From Allantophomopsis cytisporea (Eukaryota; Ascomycota; Leotiomycetes; Phacidiales; Phacidiaceae), in the NCBI GenBank assembly GCA_024752435.1, contig CP103031.1, positions 186,001-250,000 on the forward strand: 64,000 nt of DNA. Direction: 5' to 3'. Below, in pieces: positions 11,843 to 24,500 of this stretch; the stretch's first letter is position 1; each line of letters opens with the position of its first letter. The notes below the pieces were generated by a model, which was not told where the DNA came from, ran no database searches, and worked only from the letters and a program-made list of their open reading frames with translations. The position numbers and the translations under genes are program-made.

Positions 11843-13144
11843 GCGGTATGGATGATGAGTGATGGATTCAAAGTACATGAGCATGGTTGAGATATAATGA
11901 GCTATTTACAAGAATATAGCTTGGTTAAATATACATTTCACGGGATCCTATGACTGGTGTTGTTGGTTGTGTGACGCTCTACAATGGCTATATAAGGTAT
12001 TACTCCTTCGCAACTCACTTATTTAAATGCTTCTGTCCATCACCGTCATATGAAGCCATGTATAGTCCAGGGAACAGTACAATCAGGAGATGCTTGTGTG
12101 GTGTGTGTGTGTTCATAATGAGGATAATGGGAGTGTGATGACAGTGAGTAGAGTGATGATGATGATGACAAGTGTTGTGAGATATGTAAAATCGTTTCCA
12201 CTTGTACACTGCTGTCAGTGCTTAAACTACATATCGAGCAATTACTAAGTACTATGTTCGATGCTGGCGGCTCTTTGACAGCAAAGTGTTTTTATTGCAC
12301 AATAGCAGGAAACATCGCATCTTTGAGTTCTTTAAACCCCTCGAACTGAGATTACGGTAAGCAGGTTTCAGCGTCATCATATACAGATGGAATGGGAGGC
12401 TGACTACATTACTTGCTCTATTGGAGAAGGAATAATTTTCAAGTGTCTGGATACTGAGAGCCCGCACAAGGAAATATACTGGTAGCAGCGATTTTCTTCC
12501 TTTTCACCTGGCAATCAGAAAAAATATAGGGGAAAGATAAGTCTGGGTAAATAATCGAAGAACTTTGTGGTGGGTGCAGAAATATAAGACAGTAAGTAAA
12601 TCTCAATTATTAATATAATTGTATTAGGTGTATGCCTAATGCGGGGACACCCGAATGTGAGAGCCACCGTAAGGGAATATCTCGTGCAAAGAAAGCTAAA
12701 GGCTTTATGGCTATATATGTATGTTGCCTATCTGATGCGCAGAGGCATCTAGAAAGTGCATCTCAACAAAGAGATAGAGAGATCTAGCAGAGCTGTTGAT
12801 CTACGGATGTACAGTTCCATGAGAGTGTTGTAGCTTGTAACAACCAGGATAAAGTAGAATTTATAGCCTGTCACTAATTTAAGTTATGTAACGTACGTAC
12901 AATTAGAATGAGAGAGAATCAAGTTCTATCAGCTTACAATCCAAAAAACAACCCCCAGATAAATATTGTGATCTTTGTGCGTTAGTATAAGAGATATATC
13001 TAGAGTCTGCCTGAGCATAAGAAAGCAAGACAGACAGCTAGCTACCTAGGACTATAGATATGAACCACGCATCCGTGTTTATTCGTTTCACCGCCGCCCC
13101 GCAACGCCATTATTCAGAAACAGATTCAAAATCATTCTGACAGA
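11843..13144. other. Intergenic, AT-rich, no gene seen
   Basis: Between two plus-strand genes. A GATGATGATGATGAC run lies near 12152-12170 and the remainder is AT-rich. The minus-strand frames at 12015-12209 and 12252-12467 look like noise. Confidence 0.45.
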
Positions 13145-13931
13145 ATGCAGGCAAACTTATCAGAGATCGCAAGTGACAGCACTTCTTCAGATGTAAGTAG
13201 GCTCACCATTGTCACTTTCATCTACTAAGATGATACAGATAGTCATGGCTCAAAGGGATACAACCTCAAGCCCACATTCCGAATCACGTCAAGGTGGTCC
13301 CAAGGCATGCTTGATATTAAACCACCATTTGAATTGTGGTGCTAACGCCATTTCAGGGCATGTTTCTTGGTGATGGCAAGGAGGACCCCCTTTCGAGTGA
13401 CAACGAGAAGCCATCAGCTTTTCCGCAGATCCTCGACCAGGAGTACCAAAAGTTCTTGTCGATGTATGCTGGCCAGTTGAGCTACCAAGACTACGTCGAT
13501 GCCAGGAAGCACAAGACGGCCAAAGACGTCCAGAAAGAGGCTGTCGCTGAGTTCAAGTTGAAGAATATGGACAAGATTACGGAGTCTTTGAAGGACCTCG
13601 TCGAGTTTGCTTGTGGGGCGTGTCGCCGCTTTAGAGAGGATGAAAAGTTTCGGAGGCAGCTTGAGATAATCTCGGCATTTCGCACAACCAAGACCATGAC
13701 CGTGGAGACCCCAAGAAAGTTGGCAAAGAAGTGCTTGATTTCGTTTACTACGAAGTCATCATAAAACTTGGACAGGCAATCGATGATGCTAGATCTACAC
13801 TCCAGTCATTGGGTGAGTTCGGTGTCGACACCAAGGAGATGCAAGGAATCCACGATTGCATGGTTGAGGATCTTGATGTCCTGACAGACAAACGCTCCGA
13901 AATCACCCTTGCTCTCAAGTCACTCAAATAG
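13145..13931 (+). CDS. Small orphan gene, apparently frameshifted or with an unseen splice
   Basis: Unknown family. Exon 1 (13145-13192, MQANLSEIASDSTSSD) ends in a GTAAGT donor. The main exon starts at 13357 after GCTAAC...TTTCAG and reads GMFLGDGKEDPLSS onward. Between them an extra small exon (about 13240-13295) may or may not be used. The frame runs to about 13710 (helical, charged: KDLVEFACGACRRFREDEKF), then meets a stop at 13762-13764, while the adjoining frame continues the same kind of protein from about 13713 to 13931 (VLDFVYYEVIIKLGQAIDD, ending ITLALKSLK). The two halves meet at a run of four C's. A sequencing or real one-base deletion there explains the break most simply. The product would be about 200 aa, soluble and mostly helical; no function is assigned. 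Confidence 0.45.
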
Positions 13932-14141
13932 TCGAGAACCGTACATCTTTTCCCGCGTCACAAATAAGCAGGTGGCATGCTCATTGTTGAGATAAATCAA
14001 GTTTCTAGTCACATAATCCAAAAATGAGGTCTCCTGTGCAAACAAATTATATACAGTTATTTTGATTTTCCAAGCCATTCCATGCTTCAAATCGCCCCTG
14101 TATATATACCCGATCTTCTCCCGCTATATGCTCCGTAGATC

Positions 14142-16132
14142 CTAAGTCATAAAGTATTTAGGTCCGTCACCTGAACCATTTGGAACAGACCAATTGATAT
14201 CTTGCGCAGGGACCTTGATATCACAAGTCTTGCAATGAATGCAACTGTACACACGTTAGCTCGAGCCTGATTATGCAGTCAGAAAACTTACTTCTGTGAA
14301 TTAATTTGGAATCTCATCCCAACCTCCTTGCTCTCATCCTCAACATACTCGTACACCCCAGCAGGACAGAACCTGTTCTCGACACCCTTGTACTTTGGCC
14401 ACTGATCAGCAGCGTGAGCATCCCAATCCTTGACTTGTAAATGCACCGGCTGGTCCTCTTCGTGATTAGTGCCCGTTCGCGAGACACTGGTTAGGATATC
14501 AAAGCTGATCTTACCATCTGGCTTTGGGTATTCGATCTTCTGGCACTGATCGGCGAGCTTGGTGGCTGAAGAATCGGTGCCCTTGTGTTTGAAGGTCCAA
14601 GGTGCCTTACCTCTTAGGATGAAAGCTTCAAGACCAGAGTACATGATGCCTCCCCAGAGTTTGAGAGGTGAGTGGAAAGATGGACGCATGTTGCGGACTT
14701 CCTTGAGTTCCTTCCAGATGCTGGATTTGCGAAGGGCATCTTCGTAGTCGTACAAGAAGACAGTACCCGTGTCGGTGCCATTGAGAGCTGTGAAAGTTGC
14801 CTCTGCTGCTAACATACCACTTTTCATGGCATTGTGAGTGCCTTTAATCTTTGGCACATTAAGAAACCCTGCCGTGTCACCAATGAGGGCTCCTCCTGGG
14901 AAAGCCACCTTTGGAATTGACTGAAAACCACCCTCGTTGAGCGCTCGTGCACCATAAGAAATGCACTTGCCACCTTCGAGGACAGAAGCATACATGGGGT
15001 GGTGCTTCATCTTTTGAAATTCGCCATATGGGCTGAGCCATGGGTTAGGATAGTCGAGACCAACTACAAGACCAATGGAGACGAGGTTGTCGCCAAAATG
15101 ATACATCCAACCTCCACCATACGTATCTGCTGCTAGCGGGTATCCCAATGAATGAGAAACTTGTCCCTTCACGAAGTTCTCTGGCTTGATCTCCCACACT
15201 TCCTTCACTCCAAGACCATATGTTTGAGGTTGCGACTCGCTCCGTAAATCGAACTTCTTAATGACTTGCTTTGTAAGACTTCCATGGCATCCTTCTCCGA
15301 AAAGTGTGACACGAGCATGGAATTCCATGCCTCTCTCAAAACTGTCCTTAGGCTTCCCAGATTTCGCAATACCAAGATCGTTTGTGGCGACTCCCTTCAC
15401 TGACCCATCTGAGTTGTACAGAACCTCTGAAGCGGCGAATCCTGGGTATATTTCAACTCCAATCTCCTCAGCCCGCTCTCCAAGCCACCTTGTAAATTGA
15501 TTCAAACTGACAATATAGTTTCCCTTGTTATGCATCTGGGGTGGCGCGGGAAGTGGAATTGAGCTGCCCTTGGTCAAGAATCTCATCTTGTCTCCAGTAA
15601 CAGCGGTGGTCCCATCGAATCTGTTCTCATTTTCCTCTGAGAGCCAATCTGGTATTAATTCGTCTATCGCCGAGGGTTCAATAACAGCCCCAGAAAGAAT
15701 ATGTGCACCGATTTCGCCAGCCTTCTCCAACAGCAAGACTCGAAAGTCTTCATTCCCAGCCTCATTCGCGAGTTGCTTCAGTCGAATTGCGGCACTGAGT
15801 CCAGCAGGCCCTACATTCGTCAGTCAATGGCGTCATACATTTTCTTCTGACTCACCTCCACCCACAATGCAAACATCGACCTCATCACTTTCACGATCTA
15901 TGGATTTTGGATCGAAACTCTCATCTACATCTGCAAATCGCCTCACAGGCGCGACAGAAAAGGCGCGTCGATGTTGGAGGAAGTTCCGAGGTTGCAGGCA
16001 TCGATTGCGGGGTAAAGAAATGTTTCGTGAATACTCTGGAAATATTCTCAACGTTTGTTGTGGCTTTGGAATAATGCTGCGACGCAGACACGCTGACGTT
16101 ATTGACCTGGATGCCATTGTGATTGTCGCCAC
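14142..16132 (-). CDS. ETFDH: Electron transfer flavoprotein-ubiquinone oxidoreductase (mitochondrial)
   Basis: ETF-QO passes electrons from reduced ETF to ubiquinone at the inner mitochondrial membrane, linking fatty-acid and amino-acid dehydrogenases to the respiratory chain. Exons 16132-15856, 15810-14292 and 14244-14142 join in phase to give 632 aa. The N-terminus is a long Arg/Ser-rich presequence (MATITMASRSITSACLRR) suited to matrix import. The FAD-binding motif DVCIVGGGPAGLSAA is at about 86-100 and is split by intron 1. A conserved GDTAGFLNVPKIKGTHNAMKSG block follows. The C-terminal ferredoxin-like part has four cluster ligands, Cys574, Cys600, Cys603 and Cys606 (FCPAG then CIHCKTC); intron 2 falls just before Cys600. 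Nothing essential is missing. The ATG at 16117 is an alternative start that keeps the presequence. It is convergent with the small orphan gene, 210 bp apart. Confidence 0.97.
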
Positions 16133-17816
16133 ATATTACTCCGGACAAACTATGTTGAAAAAGATACCATAAGAACTTAGAGCCTCTTCCTCGATAGCCG
16201 GTCGATTTATGTACCTTGGTAAACTAAAGTGAAAGCTTTCGGCTCTGCTACCGGACTCGATCTATCCACCTTCGGCCGATAAGTTTTCGAAAGTTCTCCC
16301 GTGAAAAATACCTTAATATCCAGGCGGAAATGTAAGAAATCAGGTAGTTGACCAATCAGCTTTGACCCATTGGTGAGAAAGATCCTCAGAATGCTTCGCA
16401 TTCATTATAACAGCGGCTATCTCTCTGTGCATAAAAGGTGGGGTATCTGGGGGAATCAACCAAAGAGTGGGGGCTATTGAAACAATAATCCGAGTCAAGT
16501 ATGTAGCGTACGTAGCCTCCAAATGCATCGAAGACTTTGCCTCGGGATAGTCACAGAAATGCGACTGTGGTGTTCCTTCGGCGGAGGGGACCGGCCACCA
16601 AGAATGAGAGCAGCATTGGTTATAGAAACAGATATCAGAAATCGATGTCCACGAGTAGACTTCCAAAATACCATGGAATCTATCAACTGGTATGAGCAAT
16701 TGGTATCAACTTGAGTACGAAAACAAGTATCTTAAGCTATCGTGGTATTTTCATCCCTGGGCAAGATTAATCACTAATGAAAGATAATTTTGGCGACCAC
16801 AAAGACTTCATTCTGGGTCGAAAACACAAAAAGTATTATCAAAATACTCTGATCAAGTCTCTACACCTTCCGAAGTCCAATGCCATGTCATTGCAATCTT
16901 ACTTTTCATGTGATTAGATTCGCCTACCAATCTTACTCTTTGAGTTCCAACCACAAGGTTGGAGACCCTAAATCCTCTTAATCCTCTGGTCAAAAAAGCC
17001 GCATCATAAGTATCTGTCTGATGTAAGCCACGGTTGTTGCTGTAATACTGCGGTAATATCACATGAATGCCAAGGTGATTAGGTCAGTCTGAGGTTCATA
17101 TTATCGATGCTGTGATGGTAGCCCACAGTAAATGCTAAAATATCAAACCGTGATGATAGACCTCTAGTCAGAAGAGTTGTGCACAAAATGTTTGAGTAGC
17201 ACATTCGCCCAAGGTGAGAAAGGATCTGTGAACAGGATTTGCAGGTATTATGCAAGATCGTCTTCAGAATTATGAAGGTACAAGTGATGATCAAGTTCAT
17301 AAAGAGGGAGATTTTCTCCTGAATGCATACAATACAACGTAGCAGGTCACTTGGATGAGAATAAGGGTTATACGATTTTCTAGGTATTTCATCATTTGCT
17401 TCACTCCCATTATAGGGGAATGAACAATCGGTCATAGTCCTCCTATACAAAAAGTGCAAAGGGTGCTTAATATCTCGCATGAAATCCTCATACAAGAGTG
17501 ATCATGAACAATAGTGTGATGGATAATATCTCATTTCTCAATGTATATTCCAACTATGAAGCGAATGGCCATAGCCAAGCCCCATATGCTTCAAAATCCC
17601 ATCACATAAACACCGGCTTGGTTCAATTGAACACACTTCCATGCCCGTACATATCAGGGTTCCTAATGCTTTGGAACTCCCGAACCAACACTCTATCAAA
17701 ACCCCACACCAGCGCAAAGGTATTTCTTGCTCCTCCCACTAAAAATTAACAAGAAAAAAAGAAGTAAAGAATGATGCCTCAACGCCGCTATATCCCAGAA
17801 TAAAACACATATGCTT
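16133..17816. other. Intergenic, no gene seen
   Basis: This holds the promoter of ETF-QO and the 3' flank of the BIM1-like gene. It is AT-rich with no frame I can support; the 138-codon minus frame at 17079-17495 lacks any family or splice context. Confidence 0.45.
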
Positions 17817-18642
17817 CTACCATAAAGTCCACATAACTGCCAACACTAGAGACCCTATCATCACGGATGCAGACGATCTCGACGGTGATGGTATTGAGGA
17901 ACCTGAAGTAGAATCAATGGCCATTGAGTAGACGTCGTTGAATCCAATATCCGAGGAATTGAAACAGTTGGTACTGTTGACTTCGGGTACATCAACTGGG
18001 TCAGCGAAAGTAATGTCGACGCACTATATTCCAAATCAGTACACATTCAGTCAAATTCCCAGTCCCAGTATCAACTACAAGAGACATATAAATTAGGGGC
18101 TTGAACTTACATTGAACAAAGCAGCGCCGTGAACAGCAGTCTCCACTATCTGAATAGTGGCATTGTCTCCTACATTCACCACCGTGTTGTTTGGTAAAGG
18201 CACTTGTGGCAAGCAGAAGGTTCCTGGGTATGGATCCTTGCTTGGGCCAGTGATCTGAAAGACTGAGACCATTGGAAAGGACATGTTTGCTGGACCGCCG
18301 TCTGGACCATTAGTTCCAAAGCCCATATTGATGTAGAAGAAAGCTGTCGCATGGCCTTGGAACCAGCCAGGCTGAAGGGCAATGGCACCACCAGTTGTGG
18401 GCCAGAGAGTGCGGTTATGAGAGAGAGGTTGGCCACCACCTGCGGGAGTCAGTAATGAGAGTCTTGGGTCTTGAGCCGAATTTGGAGGCTAACGTACATG
18501 GATACATCCATTGCATACCATATGGCCAAGTCTCATTTGTTACCAAGTTGTCTCCTCTCCAGCCTGGATATGTGATAACAGTATGAGCGGACACAAGAGT
18601 CGATAGCAAGGCTATCGACGATACAAGCTGAGAGAAATGCAT
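17817..18642 (-). CDS. BIM1/X325-like copper-binding surface protein, GPI-anchored
   Basis: LPMO-like protein of the X325/BIM1 family, which binds copper through an N-terminal histidine exposed by signal-peptide cleavage; Cryptococcus Bim1 assists copper uptake and others act at the cell wall. Exons 18642-18498, 18439-18111 and 18023-17817 join in phase (226 aa). Residues 1-19 are the signal peptide (MHFSQLVSSIALLSTLVSA), which leaves His20 as the new N-terminus in HTVITYPGWRGDNL, the hallmark of the family. GMQWMYPCGGGQPL and FFYINMGFGTNGPDG are further family-like blocks, with cysteine pairs for disulphides. The end has a Ser-rich linker (SSIPSPSRSSAS) and a hydrophobic tail (VMIGSLVLAVMWTLW), fitting a GPI anchor. 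No classical LPMO flat-surface motif is visible, so I prefer BIM1-like to AA9/AA11. Confidence 0.83.
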
Positions 18643-19726
18643 ATTGGTCCGGCGCGAATAGTTGAAATGAAGATAACAATCAAATTGAAAGGAGAGCAGG
18701 AAAAGGTCTTGAGAGGAGAATGTCAAGACAAAAAGCTATGAAGTGAGGTTGAAGTTGAGATGATTACCATTCTAAATTTACTTTCACCTTGGGGGCAGAG
18801 TTCTGCTTATGTGCCATCTGCTGGTGAAATGGGCGGTTGTGAGCAACTGTGTATAGCCAGTAGGATGGCAGATGTGAGTGCTGCATGTGCTGAGCTATCC
18901 AACGATCGACTGCGGGAGATCCAAGCTCGTGTGGATGACTTTGATGCGCTGACAAGGACCCCGGGACAAGGAGATATATTGATTGGAGAGTCATTTTGGG
19001 GAAAAGGCGAATTGGATCGCGCATGGCAGTGGCTGGGTGGATAGAGCAGGGTTCTTGACCACTCGCTTGGGCTTTTTACGCGCCGACCTCTGTGGATGCA
19101 GGCAGTGTTGGTGAGATGTGTTGGTGATAAAAAGTTTGAAGACGGGAGTGATACTTTTCTCGATAGGGGTTCTGAGATGGATAGAGAAGTCGCATGTTAG
19201 AACAGAGACATAGAGAAGAGAAGGCCATCGTAAAGGACAATGTTTCCTGGTACGAAACAATGATGTTGTCGTATACCTACGTCGCTGCACAGAGAAATAG
19301 CTTGTTGTCAAGCTTAAATGCTCCGAACATAAGCAGTAGATCCGTCACTTGGAGTGAAAGAAAAGAGAAAGGAAGGCTTGTTGGAGATGTGTATGAACAA
19401 TGGTCTGATACAGCGCCAGTATGAAAAACACGATACTCATCATGCCTTCATAACTCATCACATTCCCAAGCGCTTGTAACGGTCCAACAGCAGGAGATCA
19501 AAGTCGTAGGCGGTTCGATGCGATACTTTAGGTGGAGATGGCTGCGGGAGGGAGCGTCCGAGCTTAACCTGGGTACAGGCGGTAATCAACGGCAATATTA
19601 TTATTTCTGAGAAAGATTCGTTTACGGTATCGCAAACCAACGGCAAATTCCCTTTCAACACAATATTTTACCTTATTTACGATTCTATCTGGTAGCTTGG
19701 ATATCTCCTGAGGAATTACGCGCACA
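18643..19726. other. Divergent promoter region
   Basis: Separates the BIM1-like gene (minus) from the SRR1-like gene (plus). The 94-codon plus frame at 18760-19044 and the 106-codon minus frame at 18991-19311 have no supporting features. Confidence 0.45.
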
Positions 19727-20696
19727 ATGCCTCACACGAACCGCAAAAAGAAGTATACGGACGAGACGCGCCCGAAACCACGAGTTCCAACAGTAAAGAG
19801 ACAGGAGTTGGAAGACGACAATGGGTGGACTCATATTGTAGGACCTTCCAAAGTCTCAAAGAGAGCTCTTGAGGCTACACACAATCACCAGGCACAAAAC
19901 GTTGCCAGCGACTTTACGATTGAGAATCATGGCTACGTGAACCGAACACTTGAAGAAATGAAGAGCGACCACGAGAAAGTGAAGAAGAGGTGGGAGGATA
20001 GTGAGGTTTTAGAGAATCTGAAAAGCGCGATCAAAGGAAGAGAGCAGATTCAACAGGTTGTCTGCTTAGGACTGGGAAGTTTACAGAATTGCTGGGCGCA
20101 AGCCAGGAACGCAAGTCATGCTCAATTGGTTGCATTGATGGCCTTGGTTGATTCTATCGGTATGGTTTTCCTCGACTCTTGCTGAGAAACACTTGATTGA
20201 CAGAGCCTTCGAAGCTACCGATGGGAAGTCCCCGAAGCTCGTTGCGCAAGACCCTGTTTTAGGTCCTACGGATAAGAAGTTTCTTGAGTATTTGGGATTC
20301 GAGATCGTGGAGAACCCCAAGGCTTTTGAGCTTATTGACGAACATTCTCTTGTGTACGCTATTCACTGCTATTGGAACATATACGATGAGATCAGCAAGG
20401 GACCAAGACCAGCTGTGCTGATTGGTAACGATCTTGAAGAAGTTGGACAACACGATCTGTAAGTTCCGAACTCTTAATTTTGGATTGGCACATATTAACA
20501 TTATTTCAGGACCAACAAAATTCCAGAGGAACCATCACACCGCCTACAAACCATGGCTAAAAAATACCAGAAGGTCAAGACAGGAGCACCCAAGGATGCA
20601 AAGATGTTTAAAGACTTTGACTGGGAGTCTACCTGGCTATACTATAATACCGACGAAAGTGCTTCCACAACCGCCGAAGAGACTACCACATCATAG
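19727..20696 (+). CDS. SRR1-like domain protein
   Basis: Contains the SRR1 domain, named after Arabidopsis SENSITIVITY TO RED LIGHT REDUCED 1; in yeast the relative is Ber1, linked to microtubule stability, and animal members affect haem-related rhythm and proliferation. The biochemical activity is unknown. Exons 19727-20159, 20206-20458 and 20510-20696 join in phase (290 aa). The N-terminus is basic (PHTNRKKKYTDETRPKPR). The family core is visible as VVCLGLGSLQNC followed by HAQLVALMALVDSI, then QDPVLGPTDKKFLEYLGF and VYAIHCYWNIYDEI; this order is typical of SRR1. Intron 1 is only 46 nt and its acceptor is the second AG of a CAGAG pair, which is the one that keeps the frame. The C-terminus is Thr/Ser/Glu-rich. 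Confidence 0.85.
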
Positions 20697-20762
20697 GAAC
20701 GGCTAACACCATTCCCCCTAGCGAAACTTCATAACACTTGCGGCGACCTCACGAATATCGAT

Positions 20763-21586
20763 TCACTGGATGCTACTAGACTGCACAACTGTGCCAAAAG
20801 CATCGCCTAACTCGGCCATCGTCGTCTTGACCAATTGCTCAGCGGTTGCTCCAGGAATATTTCTGTCCCCGATAGCATCCTGAGCCAAAATAACATCATA
20901 CCCCTTTTCAGCAGCTTGTCTAGCAGTAGTACTGACACAAACATGTGCCATGTAACCTGTCAGGACAACCTTCTCCTTTCCAGTGCCTTTCAAGTACTGA
21001 TCGAGGTCGGTGCCCGTGAAGCTACCAGGATGTTTCTTCCCGATGACCTTCTCGCCATCCTTCGGCTCCAGCTCCGAGAACTCTTGCGCCAGAGTTGTGT
21101 TCGGCGTGAAGACAGGTGCACCCTCGGGCGTCTCATGCACCACGTGGATAATGGCTCCTTTGTTCGCGCGATATCGCTCCACCAGCGTGGCGATGTTCTT
21201 GCGCGTTGTAGCTATATTCTCAGTCTTGAGGTGACCGTCGGCATATCTTAGCAGGAGGATGATCAGCTTACGTACGTTTGAGCGCAATTCAAATACAAAG
21301 GTTCAAAATAACAGCTAACAAACATGTCTTCTCATCTTTTGCTTCCTTTGTGCCGGCCTTGATATGAATATCATACCACCTCATGCTCACACTTCAACCC
21401 AACCACGTGCACTCAGGAAATGAATAAGCAACACAATATTACGACACGGCAATGCTTAACTCAGCACCCAAGAATGAAAGGGAGCATCACGTACTCATTC
21501 TGCGCGTCTATGATAACCAAAGCACTATCCTTCGTGCTGGCCGACGACTTCCCTACGCCAATGAGCTCACGGAAAGATTGAGCCAT
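20763..21586 (-). CDS. Isochorismatase-family cysteine hydrolase
   Basis: Isochorismatase/nicotinamidase-fold hydrolase, probably cytosolic. Exon 1 is 21586-21495 (MAQSFRELIGVGKSS...) and exon 2 is 21246-20763; they join in phase at Glu31 (GTACGT donor, CTAAG acceptor), giving 191 aa, the usual size. The catalytic triad of the family is visible: Asp27 in VIIDAQNEYADG, a lysine at 101/102 in IGKKHPGSF, and Cys134 in GYMAHVCVSTTARQAAE. The preceding cis-peptide region (LTGYMAHVC) and the following DVILAQDAIGDR are also standard. The substrate is uncertain; it could be isochorismate, a carbamoylated amine or nicotinamide, and no neighbouring gene helps. The intron is unusually long (248 nt) for this window. 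Convergent with the SRR1-like gene, 66 bp apart. Confidence 0.9.
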
Positions 21587-24500
21587 GATGTCTCAGAATT
21601 TTTTCTGTTGGCTCAAAACCACCTTCGTAGCGCAAAGCAAAACAAAAACAAAAGGCGCGCTCCTTTCTCAAAGCTGTTGGTGTGGTGGTCACAGCTCGAT
21701 TGTCCCGAATCTAACGTCCCGTCCGGATCGATCGAAAAGCAGGAATGTGAGGTTATCTTGGCTTTGATGCCGGTAGATGGGTGGTGAATGGAATCGATTT
21801 GAATTGCGTAAATGAAGCTGTTCGGAGATTACGAGGCCTTTGTGGATGATATGATCATAAACATCTTCATTTAGATCTACTGCTTTTTGGCCTTCTTATA
21901 TGACCAGCTGGAATGCGGGGTAGATGGTGAAAGGCATGATGTTCACTACGTGCTAGACGGATTGGGTCGGACTTGTTGACGGGCTTCCGCTGACCCTTTG
22001 AATGTATGAATAATCATAGGGCGAAGTCGCTGTGAATCGGTTCTGGTTTGTATGTCTACGTTATGGTGTGATGGGTTGAAGTATTTGCATTACGACAACA
22101 TCAAGTAGATTACCTAACTACTTAGGTACTGCGTAGTATTTGCGTAGATACGCAGTAAAGGCATAGATGGTGCAGAGAACCAGCCTCGCATCTCAGCCTC
22201 AGCTTTATAAAGGCCTAGGCACGGAACGACCAGACGCCGGCACAGAAGAACGAGCGAGTGAGAAAGGGTAGAAGAGTGTAGGAAGATAGAAAGACCTATG
22301 GGACATGCACATCTATCCATAATCCCATCCTCTCATGGGATTGATAACAAGATTTTCATCTTCTCTATCTCTCAAGTCACAGATATCACACCCGCTATCA
22401 CGACCCTCATGAAATGAAACGAGATCAAACAAGAAAGTAAAGCTCTGCAACACAAAGCTCCAAACTACGTTATGTAAATGCACCACACAGTTCACCCACC
22501 GATCTCTTCAAAGAGCCCCAGACCTAAGCTTCTCTCTCACGCAACTCTATCGACGCTCTCTCTCACCTTATCGTCGCCTGATGAAACTCGATATGGCGGT
22601 GAGACATACAGGCGCCTCGCTGTCATCCCACTGTCCAGAACGACGCCCACAACAACTAACCATCCCTCACCAAGAGGTCGGCAAAACTCCGTGAGCTCCT
22701 CCTGCAGAGCACTGACAATGCTCCGCATACCTTATTCTCCCACTGTCTCCTCCAAATCCTGAATTTTTCGACTCCACGAGCCCAATTTTCTTGTCTCATC
22801 TCGTCAATATCAACATCCATAACGACAGAGTAGAGATTTTTTTTCATCTTCGGCTGTTGGGCTGGGTTTTTTGCGATGAGATGGGGCTGCGTTGCGGAGT
22901 TGGGCTCGTGAATGGGAAACATGTTTGTCACGGCGGACGGGATGTTCCCGGTTCTTTTCTACACAGAAGCCCAATTTGTATCGCCGAGGTTTCCGTGCGC
23001 GGTCGTGCAATTGGCTTACATACGAGGAAGAAGCCCAAGATATCCGACCTGCGAGATGCGAGATACGATATGAGATTATCACGATGAGCATCTGAACCAC
23101 GAAAGATGAAAACTCTATTGCATTCCAAAGATCCGATACAGGACTCGTAGTCAGAAATCACCTACGTATATCCGTTGACGTGTTGATGATGTCGTTCTAA
23201 TATAAAAAAAACCAAAGGCTGGGTGAATACGCCACGATCTCTCCTTTCCTCATGCAAAAATCAACGTTCGTTACGTCGTTTATTCGTCTAAGTATCTCCG
23301 TAGCCTTGACGTGTCGGCGGCTATAGATTGCATCTGGTGCGACTTACGATCATCAGGCAAGCTTCGGCCTCCCTAGGTACTTTTCTTCCTTTCTTTCGCT
23401 TTCCTCAAGTGTGTGGTTTGCGGGCCTCACGACCTTTTGTGAAGACCGGTATGCCTGGATAGACTTTGACTTTGGGCGTATTGCGTGGCCGTGAAACTTT
23501 GGAGCTACAGGAGATTTGCTGGCGTCATTGATTGATGCTCGCTCGCTTCGATTCTCGAGGTGAATGCACGATGTCTATGCTTTCGGCGTTCGTGCTCGTG
23601 CTCTCACTCATGTTCATGCCATGCTGGTGCTGAGCTCGTGCGCGCGGTGCTATTCGGCTTGCGTCTTTTTTATTCGTGGCAGTGAGCGCTGATCATGACG
23701 GTATTGATGCGATGGCAATGGGCAGTTGTTGGCCGTATCCATTTCTGAATCGACGAGAGACGAGGCTCAATTGATTGCTTACTCATGGTGACTGAGACGT
23801 TCCAGGCTCACGAGTCACGCTATCAACTTCCACTTTACAGTATGAGTAGAGTACAGCCTCATTTGACACTCTTCTTTCTGCCTTACGCTTCAGCTGTCCG
23901 CCATCATCGGATCTTCCGTTGCGATCGTCCTCTATGAATACTTTATCGGAATAATGCAAGCTGAGAGCTATGAATACCTCAGTGGCAGCCACTCCTCGCA
24001 GGCTCATCCCTCCTCCGCCACCGTTCAAGGGACTGCTCTACCTCTTTCGTAGTGAGATAGGTAGATGCCGAAGTCGCCTAGCACATATCCAGTGGCTCCA
24101 GTTGACTCCACCACGATGTGAAAGCGGCGAACCACAGCCCATTGTTCGTGATTAAGAATGAAAGAGTGACTGTTAAGGTGTTTGCCTAGAGTTCACGCAC
24201 TCAAGGCCCACCAAGCCTGCTAAAAGCTGGCATGCCTGTTCCACCGGTACGACACTACTCACGCCCTGTAGTTCTAGGGGCTCTGCACTGTGCTCAGTAC
24301 TTCCTTCGTGCTGGTAAGGTAATCTGCGAGTGCTGTGTTTGGCTCCGTCTGGCTTGTCTGGTACTCATAATGGGCTGATACTGTGGCTCCCTCACCAGAA
24401 AATAGATTGTGTATAGACAGACTATTACCATCGCCCTTTCGTCGCTAGTACAGCCTTTTAACTAGATGACTCTCCACGATCAAGTCGCCATGTTTAAAAT

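Noticed and set aside
16133..17816. 138-codon minus frame at 17079-17495 as a gene
   Set aside because: Basic and hydrophobic mixture with no family motif, no consistent introns and AT-rich codon use.
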